Assembly (NCBI GenBank): GCA_977017575.1
Contig: CDRNVI010000168.1
Coordinates: 62,001-126,000 of the forward strand
Reading direction: 5' to 3'
From: Paramoeba atlantica
Lineage: Eukaryota; Discosea
DNA length: 64,000 bases
Position 1 is the first letter of the stretch; each line of letters begins with the position of its first letter. The translations under genes were made by a program, and so were the position numbers. The notes under the pieces are model-generated. The model was given only the letters and a program-made list of their open reading frames with translations, had not been told where the DNA came from and ran no database searches. Below, piece after piece: positions 19,812 through 29,857 of the stretch.

Positions 19812-20603
19812 GAGAGGGAGAGGGAGAGGGAGAGGAAGAAGAGGAAGAAGAGGAAGAAGAGGAAGAGGAAGAAGAAGAGGAAGAGGAAGAAGAGGAAGAG
19901 AAGGAGGAGGAAGAAGGAGAGAGAGAAATTTGGAGAAATCTCTCAATCCAAAGTGGAACATCTCTTATCCCATCAAGAAGTAAAAGAGAACTATCAAAGA
20001 GAGGGAGAGATGTTTCTATAGTTTGATGGGGTTGAATGTGAATGAAGTTGAAGAGGTAATTATTGTTGGACCTCTAAACCCAAAAATAAAAAAATGAGAA
20101 AGAACCAAAAAGAAATGAACACAAAAGAAAAGAACCTCAGGAGTTTGAATTGGAAGAGGAGGCGGAGATGGAGATGGAGATGGAGATGGAGATGGAGATG
20201 GAGATGGAGATGGAGATTGTGAGGCAAAGAGAGAGGGAGAATTGGAAGAGAGGGAAGAGGATTGAACATTCGCATAAAACAAATAATTTCGAGGAACAAG
20301 TGGACTCCCCTCCCAATTCTCTTTTTCTTTTCTTTCCATCTCCTCACCCCCTTCCTTCTCCTCTTCTAATGCCTCACCTTTCGCGATCATTTGCTGCTGG
20401 GAAGACAAAAGGTCAAGAAGGGAATCAGAACCATCTCCAACAATACAAAGATGCCGAATATTCTCTCGATTCTCCATCGCTCCTCTGATCTCTGAGAAAG
20501 AAAAAAGATCAGGGGAGGAAATTCAATGAATTTCCAACCCAAAACAGAATAAACCTGCATTTGCAATTGAGGGGGGAAGAAACACATCTTCTTCTGAATC
20601 CAT
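17608..20603 (-). CDS. eEF2 paralogue with a degenerate G domain and Ser/Pro insertions
   Basis: Exons (minus) 20603-20555, 20491-20136 and 20073-17608 give 956 residues; eEF2 is usually 840-860. The start aligns with eEF2 (EIRGAMENRENIRHL, as in the IRAIMDKKANIRN region). The P-loop position reads IVGDGSDS with no GKS/T, the switch II DSPGH position reads HIQPH, and only the NKMD box survives as NKME. Ser/Pro repeats, about (SP)n, interrupt the G domain twice. Domains II-V are recognisable. The diphthamide loop is kept (DAIHRGGGQIIP) and the C-terminus ends IRKRKGLSLE...FLDKL. Inference: a ribosome- or eEF2-related factor that cannot bind GTP normally, perhaps regulatory. It is not an obvious pseudogene, since the frame is intact. 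Confidence 0.85.
19738..19925. repeat. In-frame serine/SP low-complexity tract in the eEF2 paralogue
   Basis: Plus strand (gaa/gag)n with an inner (ggagag)n core at about 19786-19836. On the coding strand it encodes poly-Ser and an SPSPSP core within the former G domain, just before the NKME box. A second, independent hexamer tract lies at 20160-20218. Confidence 0.85.
20160..20218. repeat. (GGAGAT)n hexamer tract encoding SP repeats
   Basis: About nine copies of ggagat, read on the minus strand as Ser-Pro pairs in exon 2 of the eEF2 paralogue. Its unit differs from the ggagag tract in exon 3, so the two insertions arose separately yet encode the same dipeptide. Confidence 0.85.
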
Positions 20604-20711
20604 CGGTTTGTCCAAAAACCAAAACTCTTCTTTCTCTTCTCCAAAGCCAAAAAGGTAAAAGGGACGCCATTCAGGGACACCCTTTCTCTTTTGGTGTGAG
20701 TTGGTTAAATC
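20604..20711. promoter_or_regulatory. 108-base divergent promoter region
   Basis: Separates the ATG of the eEF2 paralogue (minus) from the ATG of the next gene (plus). No recognised element. A shared promoter is inferred from the very short spacing. Confidence 0.35.
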
Positions 20712-21573
20712 ATGGATCTGATGGACGAGACTTTCGGTCTCAAACCAGAGGAACAAGAAAACTTTAAAGTGGAGGAGAGAGAAACTGGAAATCTCAAAGT
20801 CAGATGGAAGGGTTGGAACAATCTTTATTTCTCTCCCGTTTTCTCCACAGAAAAGGTCTCTCACTTCAAAAAACTTTTGGTTTTCACTCTTTTTCCTCAC
20901 AAGTTTTGGTGTTTATAGAGAGGTGGTGGTGAATTTTTCTCCTTTACACTCAGTGGAAATCCTCGAGTTGTGATTGGTTCGGATTTGTTCTCTCCATGAC
21001 AATGTTCTTCATGTTCATATTTTCTTCCTTTTTAATCACACACAAACAAAAAGGGGCAACTCCAGCTCATCATCTCTTGGATTACGAATGCCTTATGAGT
21101 CATACAACTGTGGCAGTCAGAGCTGAGTCCCTTTTTGGGGCTCGAAGGGATATTCCTTTCTTTAATACAAAAGATAAGACCCGAATCCAGATTTATGTCG
21201 ATTTTTTGGCACAGTTTTCCTCTTCTCTTTCTTTTTTGATTCTGAATCCAAAAAAAAAAAACAAGATTTGATGATGATTTGAAATAGGGAAATTCAATTT
21301 ACTGTTGAGGAAGAAAAGATTGCTGCACTTTCTTATCAAAGTTTTTCTCCTTGTTCATTTTTCAAACTTTTGGATTTTCCTCTGAATTTTTTCCCCAAAA
21401 GCACTTAATTGGAATGAAGGATTTAAAGTTGGCATTTGTGGCCACAGAGGTTCAGTTATTGAAGTGGTTCTTTTTCTTTTTGAGTTGATTTGAATTCTCC
21501 CAAATTCATTTTCTTTTTTTTTTTTTCTTCATAGGAACAACAAAGGATCAATCTTAAACCAGCGAAAAGGTGA
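20712..21573 (+). CDS. Hypothetical protein of 172 residues, six exons
   Basis: Exons 20712-20855, 20919-20976, 21054-21213, 21288-21340, 21402-21466 and 21535-21573 join in consistent phase. Not recognised. The protein begins with an acidic stretch (MDLMDETFGLKPEEQENF), then short beta-like segments such as NLKVRWKGWNNLYF, NPRVVIGATPAHHLLDYE, TRIQIYVDFLAQEIQF and FKVGICGHRGSVIEVE. It has no signal peptide or membrane helix, so a cytosolic or nuclear protein is likely. The exon joins were chosen by phase and splice sites only; the boundary at 20976/21054 is the least certain. Confidence 0.5.
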
Positions 21574-21785
21574 GAAGAGAAAGATATCAAACTGAAAAGA
21601 TGGAAACGAAACTGAGAAAAGAGGAAACTCACACCATCAAGACATGACATAATTTTCCCTTTTTTCCAATTCATTATTTAAAAAGGACATTTTTTGTTGT
21701 TGTTTTTTTTTTCTTCATTTGTGTCTCCTCAATATACAACAAAGATCAAAGATTCGAATTTTTGATCTTTTTGAGATGCCCTTTT

Positions 21786-24227
21786 CTAAGAATCAATCTC
21801 CATCGGATTGTCCAAACGCAAACCTGACAAATTTGATGCAAAATGTTCAACCAAATAAGACGGCCCATACTCTTGATACATTTTTGAAGTAATGATTGTG
21901 TCATGAAATGATTGAGTTTGCGTAAACCGACTTGCTCCTCGCCATGCATCTTTGACATCTTCCCCTATTAATTTGTTAATGTTGGGTGAGAAGAGAGAGA
22001 GAAGAGAGAGAAGGGAGAGAGAGAAGGAGAAATTAAAGGAGAAAATTAAAGAAGAAAGAGAATAAGAAAGAGACCTTGTAACACATTAATTGTTGTTCCT
22101 TCTGGGCAAAGTTGACGAACTTCCATTTCCACACGATCTCTTAAATGATGAAAGAATGATCCTCCTCCTAATTGTTGAAAGAATATTTCATTCAAAAGTA
22201 AGAGAAGAAAGCGAAAAAGAGGAAATTGAAGGAAAAAGAGAGAAGAAAAAGAGAGAAGAAAAAGAAAAGAAAAATTTGTTCACCAGTCACAAAAACACTT
22301 TGAGCCAATCTTCTCCTTTGATCATCATTGACAGATCGAAATATCATTTCAATTGCTTCACCAATCCCAACTTCATCAACTCCAATCAAGTACGGTCTGA
22401 ACAATACTTCTGCGACTCGAAGTCTTTCAACTCCCAAACCAATCTAAGGAAGAAAAGAGAGAGAAGAGAGAGAGAAGAGAGAGAGACAAAGAAAAATGAG
22501 ACAAAGATAATTTTGGTTACAATCTTAATCTTTCATCTCCAACTTTTTAACAAAAAATAATCACCCTCTCTCTCTCTCTTTACTTCTTTTCTTTTCCTCC
22601 AACCAAAAACCTGATAAGCTGTACTGTCAGAATCCTCATGTTTATCAATCAAACTCTGTAAATCCGAAAGCTCTTTTTCTTGTTTTTTTAACATTTGTGT
22701 TATTTGTTGGTCAGCACTCGAAGCCATCTCCTCATATACACTCCAATCCTTATCATCTTTTCCAAAACTAATAGAAAAAAAGAAGAAGAAAGAGAAGAAA
22801 AAGTGAGAACCAAAAAAAGAAAATTCTTAAAAGAGAAAAGTGCCTTTCTTAGAAGAAGAAGAGAAAGAGAAAAGAGAAAAAAAAAAGGAGAAAAAAAACC
22901 CATCTTGATCAATTGACATGGATGCCTCCGCAAGCAATTTCATTCTTTTCTGTGTCTGAGAACCATGCCTTCCCTCTCCTCTTTCTTGTCTTCTTTTCAA
23001 ATCTTTCATTGAATATTCAAGACGAGTTTTTTGTGTTTTTAATCTTCTGAGCCATCCCTCTGGATCTTCAAGTCTCTGTTGTTTAAATGAATCAAATAAT
23101 AAGAAGAAGAAAGAAGAAAGAAGAAAGAAATAGATTTTTTTTTACCTCTCTTTCAATCTCCTCTTCTCTCCTCCTCTCTTCCTCCCCTCTCCTTCTCTCT
23201 TCCTCCTCTCTCTCCTTTTTCGCATTCCTCTCTCTCTCTCTCGCCGCTTTCTGTGCTCTCACCAACCTCAAAACTTTCTTTTTCTTTCTCTCTTCTTCTC
23301 CCAATTCTTCATCTTTCTTTGCTAACAATTCATCCTCTCTCTTCCTCCTCTCTTCTTCCTCTTCTCTCTCTCTCTCTTTCTTCTCTCTTTCTTCTTTGTC
23401 TTCTTCTCCTTCTTCTTCTTTTCCATCTTCTCCTTTCTCTCCTTCCTCTTCTCCTCTCTGTTTTCTCTCCCCTTCCGGTTCTTGTTTTTGAAGAAATTTT
23501 TTAATTTTTTTAATTTCTAATTTTAAATCTTTTTCATCGTCAAAATCATATTTTGAGATCTAAAATAAAATAAAAATAAGAAAAGAAAAAAAGAAAAAAA
23601 AAAAAACAAATTAAAATTCAACCTGAGCCTGAAATTTCTTTAAATTCGTTTCCTTCAACGAAAGAAGTTGTTCATAAACTTCAAGAGCATATTTCTTCTC
23701 TTCAACTTTCTTTTCTTTTCTTTGTTTGATTGATTCTGCCAATTTCTTCCCTGGAAAAAAAAAATAAACAAAATTAATTTTCTCTTCTTAAAAAAAAATA
23801 CAAAGTTTGCACATCTCTCTCTTTCTCTTTCAACAAACCTCTCTCAACCCTTTTCTTTTCTTTTTCTCTCAATTCTTCTTCAGTTGGCAAGTCAACCACA
23901 GGGGCCTCTGGGACTGGTAATTGGAAGATCACTTTCTTCAGTGGGGGTTCTGTAAAAAGAGAGTGAGAAAAGAGAAGGAAAAAGAAGGGAAAAAAATGAA
24001 TGTCTGGTTCCAAGATAATCCAGAGGAATAGCAGGATAAAAGAGAAAATTTTTAAAGAAAGCAGAATTCTGAAAACAAAGTTCTCTTCCCCCAAAACAAA
24101 GTTAAAAAAAAAAATGACAAGAAGGTGATAAAAGAACAAGAAGGTGATAAAAAAAGCGAGAAAACTCAAAAAAAAAACAGAAAAAATTTTTTTAAAAAAA
24201 CGATAAAAAAATCTCCACCTGTAGGGT

Positions 24228-24265
<38 letters not shown>

Positions 24266-26179
24266 GCCAACTGAGCTAAGGAGGATTTGTTGAAATTCTT
24301 GGATATTTTTATCTTTTTATATGGTGGGAAGGGGGGGAAAAAACAAAAATGCAATACAAGAAGAGTAAAGAAAAGAGGATGGGTTACCTGTGATTTGTGG
24401 CGATAAAGGAAGACAGATGGATTCCAGTTGTTCTCCACTTAATTGGTGAGGCTCAAATTTCTTCCCCCAACATTTAATCTCTCCTTCTCCTTTCCTCTTC
24501 TCCCCACCAAATTTCAGGTTATCATCCCGTTGTCGAAATGTCCTGATGTGAAAAAGAAGATCTTTCAAAAAAAAAGAAAAAAAAAACGAAATCATCTCAA
24601 GAAAATCCCCTCAAAACCTCAAGTCAGAATAAGGATCAAAAGCTCGAATATTTTCATCAAAATTGAGAGAGACATAACAGTGGCGAGATTTGATAAAATC
24701 ACATCGAGTTTCTCAAAAAAAAAATTAGAAAAAGAAGGAAGAAAAGAGAAAAAAATGGATAATGAGGAGAGAAACCTGTTATTTCAGATTTGAAATTTGG
24801 GTAATTTAAATTGAGTGTATCAAACAAGAATTTTGTCAAAGCAGCCCCTTTGATTGAAGGAAAAAATGAGATCGAACCACAAAGAAAGGAAATTGTCCAA
24901 AAGAAAAAACAAAAAAAAAAGTCTTCTTGAATATATTTTTGAAATATCTGATAAAATATCAAAAAGACTGGTTAGCATACCTCCAACAGATAAACGAACA
25001 ACTTTGTTCCAATAAACTTTTCCATCCAAAACTGCGTAAACGTGGGTCACCTATTTCAAAAAATAGAATTAAAAGACAAAGAAAAAGAGAGAAGAAGAAA
25101 AATTGAGGAAGAAAACATGATTTCCAATCGAAATAACTAGAGAATCCCGACAAAGATCACAAGGAGGAGGAGGCAAAGAAGAAGGGTCATTCTTCCTTTC
25201 AAAATCACAAAGCTTTTTCTAAAAAAAAAACTTCAATTTTTCTCTTCAATTTTTTGACTCTTTTTTCCACAATTCTCTCCTTTTGAAGTTTTTTGATTCT
25301 TTTTTTTCTATTCATTGTCTTTTTCAACCTGATACAGAGCAAAGAGCGAGTCAATTCCGTATGAAACTGCAGGAACACCATAACATTCAAAAAATAACTC
25401 CGATGTATGGGATCTGCAAAAACAAAATGAGAGTGGTTTTATTTATCTTCTCACAAATAACGAAACAAGAATGTTAATCTTCTCCAAGAAAAGAATAAAA
25501 TGAAACCAACCTTGAATAAGTAAGATTACACAAAGGTTCAGTGCTCAAAATTGGATGAGGGACATTCCCTGAACTAGTAATCCCCAATCTTTCGAAAGAA
25601 AAATCCAAAATTGACTGAATCAAGTTTTTTGTTCAATTATTAAATTCAGATAATTTAACAAACAATAAAGCAAACAAGTTGTAAAATACAACGTTCATTT
25701 CTTTTTATCTCCTTGAAAAAAGAACAAAAGACTCCAAAAAAAAGCAGCAACACAAAAAGAGAATGAATAACCTCGTAAGCATCAAAACGAACAATAACGT
25801 TCGAATCAAAAGGAGATCGACACACCAATTTTTTGGAATTTATCAAACAAGTGTTTCCCAAAAACACATTTTCTTCTGAGGTGGATTTTGTTTTCCCTTT
25901 TCCAACAAGAGTTTGAAAAGAAAGACGAGGGTCTTTTTCACCTCCCCATCTGTAAACCCGATCAGAAAAAAAAGAAGAAAAAAGAAAAAAAAAAGGAAAA
26001 GAAAGGAAAAAGGAAAGGAAAAAGAAAAGAAAAAAGAAAAAGAAGAAAAAAAAAACAAACCCAACACGAGTAAAATGAGAACCACAATCAACAACAATTG
26101 GGACTTCTTCCCCATACACTGCTTTTTGTGTGGACAACAATTCTGGAACCTCATCCTCAAACTCATATGTCCTTTTCAT
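21786..26179 (-). CDS. ARP5: Actin-related protein 5 (INO80 complex), 17 exons
   Basis: Exons (minus): 26179-26061, 25949-25772, 25614-25511, 25413-25329, 25218-25117, 25050-24981, 24847-24776, 24711-24618, 24542-24388, 23949-23839, 23750-23623, 23559-23146, 23075-22900, 22767-22611, 22443-22284, 22167-22075, 21964-21786; 798 residues, phases all agree. Motifs: [21 protein letters not shown] (phosphate-1 loop), [72 protein letters not shown] and SVFVTGGGSFF. The long charged coiled-coil insert between the actin lobes, with [13 protein letters not shown] and [14 protein letters not shown], is diagnostic of Arp5. In the INO80 remodeller it couples ATP hydrolysis to nucleosome sliding together with Ies6. 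Confidence 0.93.
24213..24285 (-). tRNA. tRNA-Asn (GUU), inside an ARP5 intron
   Basis: A 73-base cloverleaf: D stem GCTC/GAGC, anticodon stem TGTGG/CCACA around loop CTGTTAA (anticodon GTT, Asn) and T arm GTAGG-TTCGAAC-CCTAC. The A box (TAGCTCAGTTGG) and B box (GGTTCGAACCC) of Pol III are present, and a T-run follows the 3' end as terminator. The acceptor stem TCCTCCT/AGGTGGA has one U-U mismatch at pair 4-69. The U1-A72 start resembles bacterial or organellar Asn tRNAs more than typical cytosolic ones. It lies on the same strand as ARP5, between its exons 9 and 10. Confidence 0.92.
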
Positions 26180-26484
26180 TTTTCTCTCTTTCTATCTCTT
26201 CCTCTTTTTTTGGGAGAGTTGCCAAGATTGTTGGAAGAAAGAAAGAGGTTGTTGGCAAACACTTTTAAAAAAACTGCGTGTTTCTGTCGCAGTTTTCCTT
26301 TTCTTTTTCTTTTTGGGTTTTTCGAAAGAAAAGGAAGAAGGAGTTTTTTTTTGAGAAGAAAGAAAAAAAAGTCTTCGAATGAAATAAAGGGTTTTTTTTA
26401 TTGGTCAAAACTTGAAATTTCTGTACATCAAAAAAGGAGGGGATTTTGTTCAAAAAAAAAGAAGAAATTTTTCTGGAAGAGAAA
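26180..26484. other. Intergenic, no gene seen
   Basis: 5' region of ARP5 and 3' region of the next minus-strand gene. A/G-rich on the plus strand; no coding signal. Confidence 0.5.
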
Positions 26485-27730
26485 TCATTTTTCCTCTTCA
26501 ACATCTTCTCTTCTCCTTTTACGAGGAGAATTCTGGTCTGATTCTTCTCGATTTCTCTTTCGATCCTCTTTTTGATCTTCTGCTTTTTCTTCTTCTTTTT
26601 CTTCTTCTTTTCCTTCTTCTATTCCTTCTTCTTTTCCTTCTTCCTTGGGAGCTTCCCCTTCATTTTCTTCTTCTTCATCCTCAGAAGCAGCATCGTCTTG
26701 TTCTCCCAACATTCCCTCACATTTTTCTTTGAGCCTCTGGTAAACCCCTGAAAGAAAAGAAATCAGAGAACAATTCAAAAAAAAAAGCGAGAAAGAAAAG
26801 AAGAAAGAGAGGAAGGAAAGAGAGGAAGGAAAGAAGAGAAAAAAAAAGAAAAACCTTGCTCATTCATCTGTTTCACAATGTCAGCAATCTCTTCCTCCGT
26901 TGGATGACGACCAGTTCTCTCGAGAAAAGTGTCGAGAACACCTAACATAATAACATCTTCAATTGAATCCAATTCATCTTCATCATCACTTAGGAATTCA
27001 ACTTCATCGTCCTCTTCGTCATCTTCGTCATCTTCTTCTTCTTCTTCTTTTTCGTCTCCTTCCTCGTCTTCTTCTTCCTCTTCTTCCTCTTCAGCAGCAA
27101 GATGTTTGTATTTATCAGGGTTTTCTTTGACATCTATAGAGGGAACAACACAAAAATTAAGAATGAAGAAAGAGAGAGAATTACAGAAACAAAGTTGGGA
27201 GAAAAAAGAAGAGAAAAAAGAATACCTTTCGCAAAAGCTTCATATTCTCCTTGAGTAAAATTTGTGGGGGTAGCAGACTCATCCATTCGAACCAACAAAA
27301 TCTTCCCTTTCACATCGGCAGAGTCAAAAGGGAAAGGTAACTTGTGTGGGTTTTCTTTAGCTCCCTCTGCGGGCTTATCTGCAACCATGACCACAACTTG
27401 AAGGTCTGTCCATTGCCCAAGAAAAGTGACGCGACCACCAATGAGTTTCTTAGGTGTTTCTTCCTTTGGTGTCATGTCCACCTACATGAAGAGGTCAAAA
27501 AGGAATCAGGAGAAGAAGAAGGTTTTCAAAAAAAAAACAACAGTATTTTTTGGATGAATCACAAAATGAACATGACAAACAAAAAAATAACAAGATACCT
27601 CGATTTCCTCCGCAACCCCTTCATCATTAATCAATACACAAGAACAAATAGGACCTTTACCATCTAACATAGAAGACCATTGAGCCACCAGACTCGCAGC
27701 AACTTCAGGTTCAACCTTCTCGTTAGTCAT
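26485..27730 (-). CDS. Acidic protein of unknown function with nuclear-type tail
   Basis: Exons (minus) 27730-27599, 27481-27226, 27133-26855 and 26747-26485; 309 residues. The N-terminal 125 residues look globular (for example GGRVTFLGQWTDLQVVVMVAD, KILLVRMDESATPTNFTQGEYEAF). This part recalls small proteins of algae and large DNA viruses of uncertain role, but no name is claimed. The middle is a long Asp/Glu tract. After it a short helical unit appears (MLGVLDTFLERTGRHPTEEE). The C-terminus is again acidic and ends with a basic PRKRRRED, a likely nuclear localisation signal. Acidic tracts of this kind are common in histone- or ribosome-assembly chaperones. Confidence 0.65.
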
Positions 27731-28106
27731 TCTCTTCTCTTGTTTCTTTCTTTTTTGGGTTCAAAAAATAAACGGAATTTTTCGAAAAACCAAAAAAGCA
27801 AACGGACTTTTTTTAAAAGTATGGTCTTTTGCACTTTAAATTTAAATAGGAGTCGGGATCAACTTCAACGTCCCAAAAATGGACTCGGGGGCGACTCGCT
27901 CTCCCACAAATCAGAAAAAGGGGCCAGAACCCCCCAACAGAACCCACAACAACACTGTCACACCCAACCCCTTTGATAAATTTCTCTGAAAAGGAAAGGT
28001 AATTTATTTGAAAATCTACAACAATCCGAATTCAACACAACCACGGAAAAGAACAAACACCAACCAAAACTTCCACCCACCCCCTTCACTCCTCTCACAC
28101 TCCTTC
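27731..28106. other. Intergenic, no gene seen
   Basis: Between two minus-strand genes. Locally more GC-rich near 27840-27980. No coding or RNA signal recognised. Confidence 0.5.
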
Positions 28107-29480
28107 TCAGCACCTCGTCTCTTTTGCTAAATACAATGTCTTTTGTAACCCTTCGTCCATCGTGTAAGCAGGTGAATACCCAAGTACCCGAGTTGCTTTA
28201 TCAGAATTCATAACATATGACAAACTTGCAGTCTTAATAGTGGCCGGGGTTACAATCTCCGCATTTCCAAGAGACCATCTCCCACCAGTTTTATAACGGA
28301 TCCATTGTAACCATTCTACTGCGTACGCGGTTGGTTTAATCAAATACAAAGGTAAAATTCTATAATCCATCGTTGGATCAAAATGGGTCAAAGAAGAATT
28401 AAATTCCCAATTCGCAATTGGTTCGTTATTACTGATATGAAAGATTTCACCCCCAACTTGATCCGCAGTCTCGGGATTGCGAAGTTTCTCATCTGCCATC
28501 AAATGACCCAACGCAACATTTTCAACATAAACGAAATCAATCACCGCAGAAGGAAAAACAACACTCGCAATTTTGGAGTCGATACTCATCTGAGTGGCAA
28601 TTCGATCTCGATGACCAAACACTCCACTACAGGGGCGAATTGCTGTGGTTCGAAGAAGTCCATTGATTTTATCCGAACTAATAACTGCTTTTTCCGCTAA
28701 GACTTTCGTTGGAGCATAATGGTTAAAAAATTCGGTCAGGTAAGGGGTTTCCTCAGTAAGCTTTGTTTCCGCAGTGGTGTTTGGACCGACAATCACGTTT
28801 GAGGTTGATGTTTGGATAAGCCGTTTGATTCCAAACTCTACGCAAACATCCAACACATTTTGAGTCCCAACAACGTTTACTTTATGAGACAAAGGGTATT
28901 GAAATGGCATTCGCTGGTTGTACGAAATCAAGGCCATGGTCAAAAAAACAGCATCCACTGGTCGGACATCCTCTGTTTGATCCTCAGTTCGTCTTCCTTC
29001 TCCCAACGCTGCTTCTAACTGTTTAACCGAAGTAACATCAGTTTTCCGAAAAGAAACGCTGTCTTCCCCATAGTCTTCTTTCCAACGTCTCAAATCAAGA
29101 TCAGGAGAAACAATATCCAACAATAAGATCTCTCGTTCGCCCCGTTGCAGCAACAACTCCACAACCCAACGACCTACATTACCAACTCCAATTACAGCAT
29201 ACCGTTCTCCATTTCGAGGAGGAAGAAGGCTATTCATCTTCTTTTGTCCCTTGTGCCAATCAACACCAGGAGGTGGAACCCTTCGAAGATTCCCTGATTG
29301 ATCACGTCTAACCGTTCCCCCGTGAGCTGAGCGCGTTGGAACGGGTCTTCTTGAAGCAAAGAAAAGGTGCAAATAAACGCTCACAAAAAGAACAAAGATT
29401 CCAAAAAAGATTCCAATCATAACACTCGGGATTCCTTCAAATTCCGCCATCGCCGCTTCCATAACGCTTGGTTCATCCAT
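28107..29480 (-). CDS. 3-beta-hydroxysteroid dehydrogenase/isomerase-family SDR
   Basis: Intronless, 457 residues from the ATG at 29480. An N-terminal membrane helix (IPSVMIGIFFGIFVLFVSVY) is followed by an extended short-chain dehydrogenase domain: nucleotide-binding AVIGVGNVGRWVVELLLQRG, a core Asp after LLLD, SNVIVG, the catalytic Tyr-Lys pair in HYAPTKVLAEK, then RPCSGVFGHRDR and VIDFVYVENVALGHLMA. These match the 3beta-HSD branch, which includes sterol-4-alpha-carboxylate 3-dehydrogenase (ERG26/NSDHL). Expected role: NAD-dependent oxidation of a sterol or related substrate at the ER membrane; the substrate cannot be told from sequence. Confidence 0.85.
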   Translation of the reverse strand: MDEPSVMEAAMAEFEGIPSVMIGIFFGIFVLFVSVYLHLFFASRRPVPTRSAHGGTVRRDQSGNLRRVPPPGVDWHKGQKKMNSLLPPRNGERYAVIGVGNVGRWVVELLLQRGEREILLLDIVSPDLDLRRWKEDYGEDSVSFRKTDVTSVKQLEAALGEGRRTEDQTEDVRPVDAVFLTMALISYNQRMPFQYPLSHKVNVVGTQNVLDVCVEFGIKRLIQTSTSNVIVGPNTTAETKLTEETPYLTEFFNHYAPTKVLAEKAVISSDKINGLLRTTAIRPCSGVFGHRDRIATQMSIDSKIASVVFPSAVIDFVYVENVALGHLMADEKLRNPETADQVGGEIFHISNNEPIANWEFNSSLTHFDPTMDYRILPLYLIKPTAYAVEWLQWIRYKTGGRWSLGNAEIVTPATIKTASLSYVMNSDKATRVLGYSPAYTMDEGLQKTLYLAKETRC

Positions 29481-29857
29481 GGAGTTCCAAAAATTGAAAA
29501 AAAATGAAAAAGTAATTTCTGAAAAATGATGCGCACGTTTCAAAAACAAAAATAACGAAAAAAACAAAAAATTGTTTCCAAACCTTCTCTAAAATGACCC
29601 CGCACAAAAAAAAACAGAAAAGGGTGGAATTACAAAAATTTGTTCCCCGAAAAAAAGAAAAAGGGGTTCAAAAGATTCATTTTCACCGAAAACCGGTTTT
29701 TCTCTAACCCGATTTTCTTGTGTTTTTTTGAGTTTGAATCGAAAATGTCTCGTTTTTGTGGAATTCGAGCTGGAGATTTCGCTGACCGGAATTCTTACAT
29801 TGTAAAAAGGGAGAGAGAAACGTGTTTCCCTTACGTCTTCCAACGACGTTTCTTTCT
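29481..29857. other. Intergenic, no gene seen
   Basis: Upstream of the dehydrogenase and downstream of the pyrophosphatase stop. Short open frames on both strands have no resemblance to known proteins. Confidence 0.5.

Noticed and set aside
23087-23504. Plus-strand Ser/Leu-rich frames over the ARP5 region
   Set aside because: Antisense shadows of the Glu/Arg-rich coiled-coil exon of ARP5 (23559-23146).
24166-24438. Frame containing a [16 protein letters not shown] peptide
   Set aside because: This is the usual chance translation of a tRNA gene; the tRNA-Asn at 24213-24285 explains it.
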